A DNA stretch of 64,000 bases from Methanobacteriota archaeon (GTDB lineage: Archaea; Thermoplasmatota; Thermoplasmata; UBA10834), in the NCBI GenBank assembly GCA_020348345.1, contig CP070748.1:252896-316895 (forward strand). Reading direction: 5' to 3'. The position numbers and the translations under genes are program-made. The notes beneath the pieces were generated by a model that ran no database searches, was not told where the DNA came from, and saw only the letters and a program-made list of their open reading frames with translations. Shown here piece by piece: positions 8,474-16,807 of the stretch. The stretch's first letter is position 1. The number at the start of each line of letters is the position of its first letter.

Positions 8474-8674
8474 GTTTATAACGAGTAGCTGGAAAAGCAT
8501 GATATACACCTCGAACAGTGCACTCATCTGATCGCAATGCCAGAAATGAAGCAGACCCCGGAGAGTTCTTCCCCCCTAGGTAAGGGTCTAGCTGGAGCTT
8601 GCGATTAGGCATCTGGCACGATTCACACAAGATGTGGAACATGCCAGAGCTTCGCTTTTGAGGAGGTGTATGCA

Positions 8675-8797
8675 ATGATTCCGAGCACAGTCTGGAGCGC
8701 AATCAGGCAAATGCAGCAGGAAAAGACACTCGGAGCCATCCCGAGGAGACAGAGGATGGCTCCAAGATCGTCTGCGTATGGCAGATGGACGGAGTAG
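8675..8797 (+). CDS. Candidate 40-residue small protein
   Basis: ATG at 8675 is preceded by AGGAGGTG (8661-8668) with a 6-base spacer, one of the strongest Shine-Dalgarno sites in the window. It runs to TAG at 8797. The product is basic (MIPSTVWSAIRQMQQEK then several Arg) with no known domain. A minus-strand 60-codon frame overlaps it and is hydrophobic, so which strand is coded, if any, is uncertain. An ATG at 8670 overlaps and makes only two codons. Confidence 0.3.
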   Translation: MIPSTVWSAIRQMQQEKTLGAIPRRQRMAPRSSAYGRWTE

Positions 8798-8992
8798 CCA
8801 TCCATTTCAATGGAGGGATTGCCAAGTCCACCCGATTATGCTGCAACTGGCCCGGGGCATTAGCCCGGGGCGACAAACCCTTTCACCGATATTCTCCTGT
8901 TCTTAACCGTTTCTTCTGAGGGCGGAAGGGCCACACGAAGGGCCGCCATGGGAACCCCATGATATCCATTTCCCTATCGAAAATGTGATGGT

Positions 8993-9003
8993 AATTTATA
9001 TTA
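8993..9003 (+). promoter_or_regulatory. TATA box for the DUF5679 gene
   Basis: AATTTATATTA, centred about 30 bases before the GTG at 9028. The spacing predicts a leaderless mRNA beginning at or next to the start codon. Confidence 0.6.
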
Positions 9004-9027
9004 GTGCAACACGATACAGGATTGGTG

Positions 9028-9174
9028 GTGAACTTGGTCAAAGCCTATTGTGTGAAGTGCAAGAAGTCCGTCGAGATGAAGGACGCGAAGAAGGTGAAGC
9101 TGAAGAATGGAAAGCCAGCCACAAAGGGCTCTTGCCCCAAGTGTGGCACCAAAGTATTCAGAATCGGCGGATAG
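9028..9174 (+). CDS. DUF5679 small zinc-binding protein
   Basis: A 48-residue protein: VKAYCVKCKKSVEM, then LKNGKPATKGSCPKCGTK and a terminal VFRIGG. Two CXXC knuckles make one zinc site, and the KNG.PA.KG.CP.CGTK core is the DUF5679 signature. The function is unknown. There is no ATG; GTG at 9028 (or TTG at 9034) is the start, supported by the TATA box 30 bases upstream. A strong hairpin follows the stop codon. Confidence 0.85.
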   Translation: MNLVKAYCVKCKKSVEMKDAKKVKLKNGKPATKGSCPKCGTKVFRIGG

Positions 9175-9198
9175 GCGAAAGCCGACAAAACCCCAGTG

Positions 9199-9250
9199 TT
9201 TGAAAACCCCCGCCCGAACTCCGTTTACTGTTGTGGGCGGGTCTTTCAAA
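9199..9250. terminator. Hairpin between convergent genes, probable bidirectional terminator
   Basis: The left arm at 9199-9215 (TTTGAAAACCCCCGCCC) pairs with the right arm at 9235-9250 (GGGCGGGTCTTTCAAA). About 15 pairs form with a bulge, closing a 19-base loop. It sits between the stop codons of the DUF5679 gene and the convergent acyl-CoA synthetase gene. The outer TTTGAAA/TTTCAAA pairing gives short T-runs on both strands. Confidence 0.55.
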
Positions 9251-9264
9251 CACCAGGACTTCTT

Positions 9265-10659
9265 CTACCTGCTCAGATGCATGCCTCTTTCGACCAATGC
9301 GTTCAAGGCTCGCACGCATCGTCGTATTGTTGGAAAGGCTGGCAATCCAGCGCTCGCAGCTTCCGTCAGCGCCGTCGCCTGGTCGCCGGCAAAGACACTG
9401 GCAACTATGGGCTTCGGGCCAGCGGACCTCCTGCCAGCGATTTCGATGAGCTGGCGGGTGACATTCGGGGGCTGCAACTCCAACGACATGAGGATTGCAT
9501 CGATACCTGGATCAGTCTGAAGAATGGCCAACACCTCGTCATACATCTCATCAGTGACGCCTGCAGTCAGGTCTATCGGGTTCTGGACCGAGGTGAAATC
9601 GGGTACAACCGAGCGAAGCGCCGAACTCGTCTTCTCCGACGGTACCGCCATACTCAATGAAGGGGCAGTCTCATTCGACTCCACGAGATCGGAGGCCATG
9701 ACCCCGAATCCTCCGGCACTGGCAACAATGCATATCCTGCCTCCGCGTAGATAATTCATTACGGAGAATGCCCGGCATAGGTCAACAAGATCCTCCTCCT
9801 CGCGGGCGCGTGTGACTCCTGCTTGTCTGAGCGCACCGTTCACCACCGGGTCAGACGAAGCAGATATCGCACCGGTGTGAGAGCGAGCCGCTCTTGCGCC
9901 TGCAGGCGTCCCTCCGGACTTGACAAGAACTATCGGCATGCTGCTCGACATCTTCTTGGATAGCTCTATGAAACGCCTTCCGTCCGAGAACGACTCAAGG
10001 TACATAGCCATGCAATTTGTGCCTGAGTCCTCCTCGAAGTATTGCATCAGGTCCATTTCGTCAATATCGGATTTGTTTCCCACACAGACGCACGCTGAGA
10101 TTCCCAAGCCTGAAGCTGCAGCCTTCTCCATGAACGAGACTGCCACTGCTCCACTCTGTGATATCATCGCAACAGTGCCTGGACACGGCCGACGGCTTCT
10201 GTCCTTAGGGATGAAGAGCGTGTCAAGTGAAATGGATGGCACGAAGACTCCCATGGCGTTCGGGCCCAGGATGCGCGTCTCTGAGCCTCGAATAGCATCC
10301 AACAGCTCTCTTTCGAGCTGGAGACCTGCCTTCCCAGTTTCGGAAAAACCCGACGCGCTCACGATCACAGCGCGGACACCCTTGGCGACACATTCGCGCG
10401 TTGCAGAGACGGAAGCAGATGCAGGAAGCACGATGATGGCCAAATCGACAACGCCTGTGACCTCTTTGACAGAGCTGTAGCATTTCCTCCCGAGTATCTC
10501 ATTCTCGTTGGGATTGACAAGATACACCGTTCTATCCCCGGCCAGGAGATTTGTCAGTACGGCATTACCTATCTTGCCCGCCTTGGCTGATGCACCTATC
10601 AACGCGATGGATGAGGGTCTCAGTAGGGGGTCGAGACGGCTGGTCATCTGGCGAGTCAT
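9265..10659 (-). CDS. Acyl/acetyl-CoA synthetase (ADP-forming), alpha-type subunit
   Basis: A 464-residue protein of the NDP-forming acyl-CoA synthetase family. It has the CoA-binding Rossmann domain (LRPSSIALIGASAKAGKIG), the ligase domain with MISQSGAVAVS, and the phospho-His loop ARSHTGAIS near residue 260. These enzymes make ATP from acyl-CoA and ADP, or run in reverse. The ATP-grasp beta subunit, which may be fused or separate, is absent from this protein and from the neighbourhood. ATGs at 10659 and 10647 are both possible. It is divergent from the CBS-Hdr operon across 156 bases. Confidence 0.88.
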   Translation of the reverse strand: MTRQMTSRLDPLLRPSSIALIGASAKAGKIGNAVLTNLLAGDRTVYLVNPNENEILGRKCYSSVKEVTGVVDLAIIVLPASASVSATRECVAKGVRAVIVSASGFSETGKAGLQLERELLDAIRGSETRILGPNAMGVFVPSISLDTLFIPKDRSRRPCPGTVAMISQSGAVAVSFMEKAAASGLGISACVCVGNKSDIDEMDLMQYFEEDSGTNCMAMYLESFSDGRRFIELSKKMSSSMPIVLVKSGGTPAGARAARSHTGAISASSDPVVNGALRQAGVTRAREEEDLVDLCRAFSVMNYLRGGRICIVASAGGFGVMASDLVESNETAPSLSMAVPSEKTSSALRSVVPDFTSVQNPIDLTAGVTDEMYDEVLAILQTDPGIDAILMSLELQPPNVTRQLIEIAGRRSAGPKPIVASVFAGDQATALTEAASAGLPAFPTIRRCVRALNALVERGMHLSR

Positions 10660-10815
10660 AGCGTTGACTCGGTATTATTCTATTCACTACGCTGTTCACC
10701 AGACGTGGCAGAAGCGTGCCATTGTTGAAGGGTGTTCCTCCGTCGGACGTCATCCGGGAATGTTCAAATATCGTCAGGGCCATTCACGAGGTTAACGTAG
10801 GGGGTTGGGAGGTAC

Positions 10816-11232
10816 ATGGAACTGAGAGACATCGTTGGCGGTTCTCGCCCTGTCAGGATCTCGCCTGACGCGAGCGTTGCCGACGCGCTTGTGGCTATGG
10901 CGGAGAACAAGACGGATTTCGTGATCATTGACAGGACGGACATTGGAGACGCTTATGGAATCATCAGTCGTTGGGACATCGTAGTGGGGCCAGTGGCAGA
11001 GGGCAAATCACTTTCTGAGATGCCGGCTCTATCGTGCGCACGCAAGCCAGTAGTGGTGATGCACAACCTAGACCTAGACATCCGCTGGGTTGCAAAGAAG
11101 ATGGCGAACGAGAACGTCTCCAGGATCATGGTCTTCGAGGGGGAGAACTTCGTTGGAGCAGTTTCCGACATGGACATCCTCAAAGCGATTGCCGCGGACG
11201 GAACAGGCAAAGGCAAGGGGGGAGATAGCTGA
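10816..11232 (+). CDS. Tandem CBS-domain protein 1
   Basis: A 138-residue protein made of two CBS units (PDASVADALVAMAENKTDFV... and HNLDLDIRWVAKKMANENVSRIMVFE). A CBS pair usually binds AMP, ATP, NADH or S-adenosylmethionine and regulates a partner. It overlaps the next gene by one base (TGATG), so it is the first gene of a unit leading into HdrA. Start ATG 10816 follows GGGAGGTAC. About 35-40% of positions look shared with the next protein, so they are paralogues. Confidence 0.9.
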   Translation: MELRDIVGGSRPVRISPDASVADALVAMAENKTDFVIIDRTDIGDAYGIISRWDIVVGPVAEGKSLSEMPALSCARKPVVVMHNLDLDIRWVAKKMANENVSRIMVFEGENFVGAVSDMDILKAIAADGTGKGKGGDS

Positions 11233-11678
11233 TGGAGATAGGAAGGCTTACCCTACGAGATGTCGTCAAGACCTTCGAGTTGCCTATGATAGCGCCTGAT
11301 GCGAGCATTCTGGAGGCGATTCAGAAGATGATTGACAGCGATTGCTACACGTTGATAGTGCCCAGGAGCTCGAAAAACGACGCCTATGGAATCATTACGA
11401 AGAGGGATGTTATATCCAGGGTCGTAGCCGAGGGCAAGAATCCTGCCGAGGCCAAGGTGGGCGATTTCATGTCGAAGCCTCTGGTTCTGCTGACCAATCT
11501 CTCGCTCGACCTCCGCTGGGTCGCGAACGCGATGGCTAATTCAAAGGTTTCGACCATCGCCGTCTTCGAAAAGGGCGATTTCTATGGCTATGTTACCGAA
11601 TCGTGCATCTTGGACGGCATCTACCACGCTATGAGACGAGCGAAGATTGAAGATGGCGTCGAGTTCGTGTCTTGCTAG
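11232..11678 (+). CDS. Tandem CBS-domain protein 2
   Basis: A 148-residue paralogue of the preceding protein, again a CBS pair: APDASILEAIQKMIDSDCYT with DAYGIITKRDV, then NLSLDLRWVANAMANSKVST with GYVTESCIL. The start overlaps the stop of the first gene by one base, a sign of translational coupling. HdrA begins 25 bases downstream. A role in sensing nucleotide charge for the Hdr complex is inference from position. Confidence 0.9.
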   Translation: MEIGRLTLRDVVKTFELPMIAPDASILEAIQKMIDSDCYTLIVPRSSKNDAYGIITKRDVISRVVAEGKNPAEAKVGDFMSKPLVLLTNLSLDLRWVANAMANSKVSTIAVFEKGDFYGYVTESCILDGIYHAMRRAKIEDGVEFVSC

Positions 11679-11702
11679 AAGGTCACTGACCGGAGAAGAC
11701 GG

Positions 11703-13490
11703 GTGAAGGAGATGGAAGACACCAGCCCAGATCCTGAGAACGAGAAGAAACTTGCAGCCTATCTTTGCGGCTGTCGAGGCGCTGTTTCCCGATTCATCGA
11801 CCTGGAGGCGATAGCAAAGGAACTCGCTGAGGACCCAGACATCGTCGCTGTCTCAGTTCACGAAGCGTTGTGCTCAAGAGACGGGCAGAGGTTTCTGAAG
11901 GAGGAGAGAGCGGCGAAGAAATTCGACAGAGTAGCAGTCGCCGCCTGCTCGCCGAATATCCAAGGACTCATAATCAGCCGCTCCCTGGAGGAAGAAGGGA
12001 TGAACAGGTACCTCTTCGAACAGGTCAATATCAGGGAGCAATGCGCATGGTCCCATGCAGATCGGGAGCGAGCAACGGAGAAAGCTCGTCGGCTGATACA
12101 TGGCGCGATCGCGAGGGCCAGGGAGCTGGAGCCGCTCGAGGATATCGAGGTGCCTATACTGCCGTCGACTTTGATCATCGGCGGAGGCGTCACTGGAATG
12201 CAGGCCGCCCTGGATATTGCGGGCGCCGGATTCAAGGTGTATCTTGTCGAGAGATCTGGCGAGCTTGGTGGGCGCGCCTACAAGCTCAGCATGACCTTCC
12301 CGACTCACAACTGTGGCATCTGCTGCATGCAATATTGCAAAGAGTGTGTGTTCACCCCGAAGATCGAAGACGTCCATCAGAACGAGAACATCGAGCTGAT
12401 GCTCAACTCTGAGGTCGAGGATATCACTGGAGGCTTCGGCAATAGGCATGTGAAGATCCGCATGCCGGAAGACACGAGAGAGTTCGACGTCGGCACGATC
12501 ATAGTTGCCACGGGATCAAAGACCTTCGACCCCAGCAGGATCCCGGAACTCAGATACGGCAATCCCAATGTCATAACCACGGTGGAGCTAGAGCATTTGA
12601 TGGTCGAACAGAGGGAGAAAGGTGGAGGCCTCAAACGGCCTTCGGACGGAGCCGTTCCGAAGACCATCAACTTCATTCAATGCGTCGGATCAAGAGATAA
12701 GGTCAAGGGTAATCTCCATTGCTCGCTCGTCTGTTGCACTTATGCCATCGGACAGGCGAGGGAGATCAAGAAACTTCTTCCCGACGCGGAGATCTATGTC
12801 CACTACATAGATCTTCGTGGGCCTTACAGAGGATTCGAAGAGTTCTACGACCAGGCCAAGGAGGAGGGCATCCATTTCGTCCGCGGAAGAGTGTCCGAGG
12901 TCGTCGAGGACAAAGGTGAGCTGTTCATCAGAGCTCTCGACACAGACTCTGGCGACCTGTTGAACATACCATCCGACCTGGTCGTGCTCGCGGTGGGCCA
13001 GGAGCCCTCGGATGGCAGTGAGATGATCTCGAAGATGTTGCACATCCAGACGGACATCGATCGATTCATGAAGGACATCAACCCCATGTTCCCGTCCGAG
13101 TTCAGAAGGGGCGTGTACGTCGCAGGTACGGCGCAGGGGCCGAAGGGAATCAGGTACTCCATCGAGGACGCGAAGGCTGCCGCAGCGAGTGCTATTGACC
13201 TGATGCAGAAGAGCAAGATACCGTTCCCCAGAATCGTCGCCTTTGTTGACGAGAATCGATGCCGCGGTTGCGGCAGATGCAGAGACGCGTGCGAGTACGA
13301 GGCCATAACTCTAGTGAAAGACGAGGACAAGGACGTGATCGTGTCGAAAGTTGATGAGATCGTATGCGAAGGCTGTGGCGCCTGTGCTGCCACCTGCTGC
13401 AACAAGGCAATCACTATCAACAACTTCAAGCGAGAGCAGGTGGAGGCGCAGATACGCGCTTTGCTGCAGGGGGCTGAAGCCGATGGCTGA
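11703..13490 (+). CDS. hdrA: Heterodisulfide reductase subunit A-like flavoprotein (HdrA)
   Basis: A 595-residue FAD and iron-sulfur protein. The N-terminal domain has CGCRG and VAVAACSPNIQG as in methanogen HdrA. The FAD fold begins at TLIIGGGVTGMQAAL (about 160) and continues LVERSGELGG. A Cys cluster NCGICCMQYCKECVFTPK follows, then FIQCVGSRD and the second nucleotide-binding half. The C-terminus carries two 4Fe-4S motifs, CRGCGRCRDACEYEAI and CEGCGACAATCCNKAI. HdrA bifurcates electrons from a two-electron donor to ferredoxin and the HdrB disulfide site. GTG at 11703 is the furthest start; ATG 11712 is possible. It overlaps the next gene by 8 bases. Confidence 0.93.
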   Translation: MKEMEDTSPDPENEKKLAAYLCGCRGAVSRFIDLEAIAKELAEDPDIVAVSVHEALCSRDGQRFLKEERAAKKFDRVAVAACSPNIQGLIISRSLEEEGMNRYLFEQVNIREQCAWSHADRERATEKARRLIHGAIARARELEPLEDIEVPILPSTLIIGGGVTGMQAALDIAGAGFKVYLVERSGELGGRAYKLSMTFPTHNCGICCMQYCKECVFTPKIEDVHQNENIELMLNSEVEDITGGFGNRHVKIRMPEDTREFDVGTIIVATGSKTFDPSRIPELRYGNPNVITTVELEHLMVEQREKGGGLKRPSDGAVPKTINFIQCVGSRDKVKGNLHCSLVCCTYAIGQAREIKKLLPDAEIYVHYIDLRGPYRGFEEFYDQAKEEGIHFVRGRVSEVVEDKGELFIRALDTDSGDLLNIPSDLVVLAVGQEPSDGSEMISKMLHIQTDIDRFMKDINPMFPSEFRRGVYVAGTAQGPKGIRYSIEDAKAAAASAIDLMQKSKIPFPRIVAFVDENRCRGCGRCRDACEYEAITLVKDEDKDVIVSKVDEIVCEGCGACAATCCNKAITINNFKREQVEAQIRALLQGAEADG

Positions 13491-15141
13491 GGGCGATAGC
13501 GACACCTTCGAACCTGAAATCATCGCATTCACCTGCACTTGGTGCGGTTACCCATCCGCGAATCTTGCTGGAGTCAACAAGATAGAGTATCCTCCCAACG
13601 TGAAGATCATCCGCGTGATGTGCAGCGGGAGCGTCGAATCGGCGATAATAATGGATGCCTTCGAGAGGGGCGCGCACGGTGTGATAGTAATCGGGTGCCT
13701 GATGGACAACTGTCACTATGTTACTGGCAACAAGAGGGCGCAGGAGAGGATTGACGCTCTGAAAGAGCTGTTCGACATCATGGGATTGGATTCCAGGAGA
13801 CTCAGGACTGAATGGATCAATGCATCGGAAAGAACGAAATTCGCAAAGGCGGTGAGCGAATTCGTGGACGAGGTCAGAGCGCTCGGGCCGCTGCGGCTGG
13901 CCATTAAGGGGGAGACTAGCCCGCCCACGCATGATCAGACCTCAGCAGAGGTGAAGCGAATCATCGAAGACACCGGCGCATTTGACTGCGTGGAGTGCGG
14001 CAAATGCACCACGGTGTGCCCGATTGCCACTTATGACGCAGAGTTCGCGCCGAGAACCATCGTGCTGCGGGCGATGGAGGGTATGGTGGAGAGTATCGCG
14101 AGTGATCGCGATATCTGGACTTGCATCGCTTGCGAACAGTGCAATGCGATGTGCCCCTACAAGGTCGACTATTCAGGATTCATTCGAGGCATGAGGGAGG
14201 AGGCTGCGAAGTACGGGGCGGCACCTCTGTGTTCCCAGGGAGGGCTTATTCATTCCGTTCAACGCATAATGGCAAATGCGAAGCTCAAGCAGAAACGCCT
14301 TGCGTGGGTCAAGGACGACCTCAAGATCGCGGACGAGGGCGACGTATTCTACTTCGTGGGCTGTCTCCCCCATTATGATGCGATATTCAAGGACCGGGAC
14401 ATGGAGCTGCAGAACATATGCGAGGGCGCCGTACGCATCATGAACAAAGCGGGAATAACGCCCGTCGTCAGCAACGAGGAGAAGTGTTGTGGTCACGACC
14501 TCATGTGGACTGGAAATGAGGGGGATTTCGAGAAGCTAATGGAACACAATGTGGAACTCATCAAGAAATCGGGCGCCAAGAAGGTCGTGTTCACATGTCC
14601 AGAGTGTTACAGAACCTTCAATGCTGACTATCAGGACCTGATGGGTGATTTCGATTTTGAGCTTGTTCACATATCGGATTTCGTGAAGCAGCTGATCGAT
14701 TCGGGAAGCATCGATGCTTCGGACTTCTCTGCCGCTCCTTTCAAATTCGCTTATCACGACAGTTGCAGACTCGGCAGACATTCCGGCATATACGACAGCC
14801 CTAGAGCTCTAGCCGACGCTTTCTCAGGAGGGAACTTCGTCGAGATGGAACGGACGAAGGACAAGGCAGCATGCTGTGGCGTCAGTGCATGGACCAACTG
14901 CAACGCTCAAGTGAAGAAGATGCAGATAGAGCGTCTCCAGGAAGCTAGACGCCTCGGAGCTGAAAGGCTGCTTATGTTCTGCCCCAAGTGTCAAGTACAC
15001 TTCAAGTGTGCAGTGCAGGACGAGATTCCGGTCGACAGGTCTGAGGTTGATGTCGGTATTGAGGACTTCACGGTCGCGATGGCGAGGCTGCTCTCCCTCA
15101 TGGGCGACTCGAAGAAGGATTCGGCAGAAACGAAAGAGTGA
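13483..15141 (+). CDS. MvhD-HdrC-HdrB triple fusion protein
   Basis: A 552-residue protein with three modules normally made by separate genes. Residues about 10-140 are MvhD-like: FTCTWCGYPSAN, RVMCSGSV and IGCLMDNCHY supply the 2Fe-2S ligands. Residues about 165-235 are HdrC-like with CVECGKCTTVCPI and CIACEQCNAMCPY. The rest is HdrB-like with two Cys-rich CCG regions: EKCCGHDLM then CPECYRTF, and DKAACCGVSAW then CPKCQVHF. Together with HdrA it would form the whole HdrABC-MvhD electron-bifurcating unit from two genes. ATG at 13483 overlaps the HdrA stop (8 bases). No MvhA/MvhG hydrogenase gene is near. Confidence 0.9.
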   Translation: MAEGDSDTFEPEIIAFTCTWCGYPSANLAGVNKIEYPPNVKIIRVMCSGSVESAIIMDAFERGAHGVIVIGCLMDNCHYVTGNKRAQERIDALKELFDIMGLDSRRLRTEWINASERTKFAKAVSEFVDEVRALGPLRLAIKGETSPPTHDQTSAEVKRIIEDTGAFDCVECGKCTTVCPIATYDAEFAPRTIVLRAMEGMVESIASDRDIWTCIACEQCNAMCPYKVDYSGFIRGMREEAAKYGAAPLCSQGGLIHSVQRIMANAKLKQKRLAWVKDDLKIADEGDVFYFVGCLPHYDAIFKDRDMELQNICEGAVRIMNKAGITPVVSNEEKCCGHDLMWTGNEGDFEKLMEHNVELIKKSGAKKVVFTCPECYRTFNADYQDLMGDFDFELVHISDFVKQLIDSGSIDASDFSAAPFKFAYHDSCRLGRHSGIYDSPRALADAFSGGNFVEMERTKDKAACCGVSAWTNCNAQVKKMQIERLQEARRLGAERLLMFCPKCQVHFKCAVQDEIPVDRSEVDVGIEDFTVAMARLLSLMGDSKKDSAETKE

Positions 15142-15162
15142 GAGTGGGAGATCTGTACGTTT

Positions 15163-16770
15163 CTATTCCTGTTTTCGGCGAATCGACCGGTCAAAAACCA
15201 CTTCACCACCCAATACGGTCTTGGCCACGAATATGGAATCCAAAACGCCCTGGTCTTTGAAAGGGTCGCCAGACAATACAGCGAAATCCGCAACCCTGCC
15301 CACGGCAATCGTACCCTTCACCTCCTCCTCGAACGAAGCGAACGCTGCATCGCGCGTGTAGCTTGCGAAGGCTTCCTGCACAGTCAGCCGTTGAGGCTCG
15401 TAGGGGGCGTTAACAGCGGAACGTATGCCATATATGGGGGAGAACGGCATGCAATCAGAGCCGAAAGCGAGTTTGATTTTAGCATCCAGCACCTCCCTGA
15501 ATGGGTTGTTTCTTCCCGCTCTCTCTCGCCCCAGTCGCTCGACGTACAAACCGTCTATGCCGCTCCATTCGCCGACGAAGTTCGGCTGCATCGATGCGAT
15601 GACCTTATGCTTCCTAATCCTTCCAATGTGACCTCTAGTGGGGAGTTCCAGATGCTCTATTCTGTGGCGGTGATCTCTGCGTCGGTATTGCCTCAGAGCG
15701 TGCTCAATCGATGCGAGAGCTACCTCGATTCCATCGTCGCCAATCGCATGGATGACAAGCTGGATGCCTGCATCGTTCGCCATGACGGCCATATCTTTCA
15801 TCTCTTCCCTTGAATGGATCAGCATTCCTCGGCAGCGTGCGTCGTCTGCGTAGGGTTCGGTCAGTGCTGCCGTCCTCGCCCCCAAAGCGCCGTCGCAGAA
15901 TATCTTGACCCCGCCGAGTCTCAGGCGCTCTGATCCCAATCCGCTGGTGAGGCCCAAGGAGGTTAACGAGTCCAACCCTGAGGACGGAGTGTTGAACCAA
16001 ACCCGGATCTTCAGCCTGCCTTTGCGCTCGGCCTCGCGGTATATGAAAAAGTCCCGAGGCTCGCCATTGTCCTGTATTGAGGTGACTCCGAGCGAATGCG
16101 CCTTCTTTGTCGCAAGTCGAAGCCCCTTGGATCTATCCCGCTCCGTCGGAGCTGCCGCTGCCCTAAGAAGGCCCACAGCCGCTTCAGTAACGATGCCCGT
16201 GAGCTCCCCCGAAGAATCGGTTTCAGCACCCGGAGTGTCAGACGTGATGGACGCAACCTCCATACCCCGGGTATTGACAGAAGACAGATGGCCACATATC
16301 CGATGAGCCACGACAGGATGTTGAGAACTGCACTCGTCGAGATCGCTGCGAGTGATGAACCTGCCATCGACCCAGTTGCTTTCTCTGTAATTGGCACCGA
16401 TCACCCATCTTCCTTCAGCCGTCCGGCCCGCATGCGCTTTCAGAAGAGTCAGCGCCTCATCCAATGATTTCGTGCCGAACAGGTCCACGTTCTGAGCGTC
16501 GATTCCCATCTGAATGAAATGAGTATGACTGTCGATGAAACCCGGGACGACCGTCTTTCCGCCAAGGTCGACCTTCTCTGCGCCTCTAGGCGCACTCCTC
16601 CGTATCTCAGCGTCGGAACCCAACGCAATGATCCGCCCATCCGCGACCGCAACGGCGTGCGCGGTCTTCCTACCGGGGGCGAAAGTCATGAATCTCCCGT
16701 TGTAATAGACCGCGTCGGCACACCTAGCATCCATCTTCATCACGGTGACTTGAGATGAATGTTCGAGCAT
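15163..16770 (-). CDS. Amidohydrolase family protein (COG1574/YtcJ-like)
   Basis: A metal-dependent hydrolase of about 535 residues. The metal site begins with PGFIDSHTHF near residue 73. HAIGDDGIEVAL and HRIEHLELP supply the later His residues, and FGSDCMPFSPIYGI holds the conserved Asp. The C-terminal beta segment VGRVADFAVLSGDPF is typical of the family. The substrate is not predictable; relatives act on imides, amides or cyclic ureas. The start at 16770 is chosen because upstream codons overlap the GTPase gene. ATG 16740 and 16734 are alternatives. It probably shares a transcript with the GTPase 37 bases upstream. Confidence 0.85.
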   Translation of the reverse strand: MLEHSSQVTVMKMDARCADAVYYNGRFMTFAPGRKTAHAVAVADGRIIALGSDAEIRRSAPRGAEKVDLGGKTVVPGFIDSHTHFIQMGIDAQNVDLFGTKSLDEALTLLKAHAGRTAEGRWVIGANYRESNWVDGRFITRSDLDECSSQHPVVAHRICGHLSSVNTRGMEVASITSDTPGAETDSSGELTGIVTEAAVGLLRAAAAPTERDRSKGLRLATKKAHSLGVTSIQDNGEPRDFFIYREAERKGRLKIRVWFNTPSSGLDSLTSLGLTSGLGSERLRLGGVKIFCDGALGARTAALTEPYADDARCRGMLIHSREEMKDMAVMANDAGIQLVIHAIGDDGIEVALASIEHALRQYRRRDHRHRIEHLELPTRGHIGRIRKHKVIASMQPNFVGEWSGIDGLYVERLGRERAGRNNPFREVLDAKIKLAFGSDCMPFSPIYGIRSAVNAPYEPQRLTVQEAFASYTRDAAFASFEEEVKGTIAVGRVADFAVLSGDPFKDQGVLDSIFVAKTVLGGEVVFDRSIRRKQE

Positions 16771-16807
16771 ATTATGGTTGAGAGGCTCAGTGTCATGCGG
16801 CCTCTGA

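Larger units (their letters stand above)
8098..8674. other. Gene-poor, AT-rich intergenic island
   Basis: I see no credible protein gene in these 577 bases. The GC-rich background is broken by AT-rich blocks at about 8310-8358 and 8445-8482. Between and within them lie an inverted repeat (8368-8414) and a perfect palindrome (8458-8473). Minus-strand open frames here have no ribosome-binding site and no recognisable protein character. The region could be regulatory, contain a small RNA gene, or be decayed foreign DNA. Confidence 0.5.

Noticed and set aside
8364..8805. Minus-strand frames in the AT-rich island, one hydrophobic
   Set aside because: No ribosome-binding site, no recognisable protein character, and the plus strand has a better-supported start at 8675.
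8851..8869. CCCGGG-loop-CCCGGG hairpin
   Set aside because: Short, self-complementary GC boxes; no T-run and no gene end at the expected distance, so not called a terminator.
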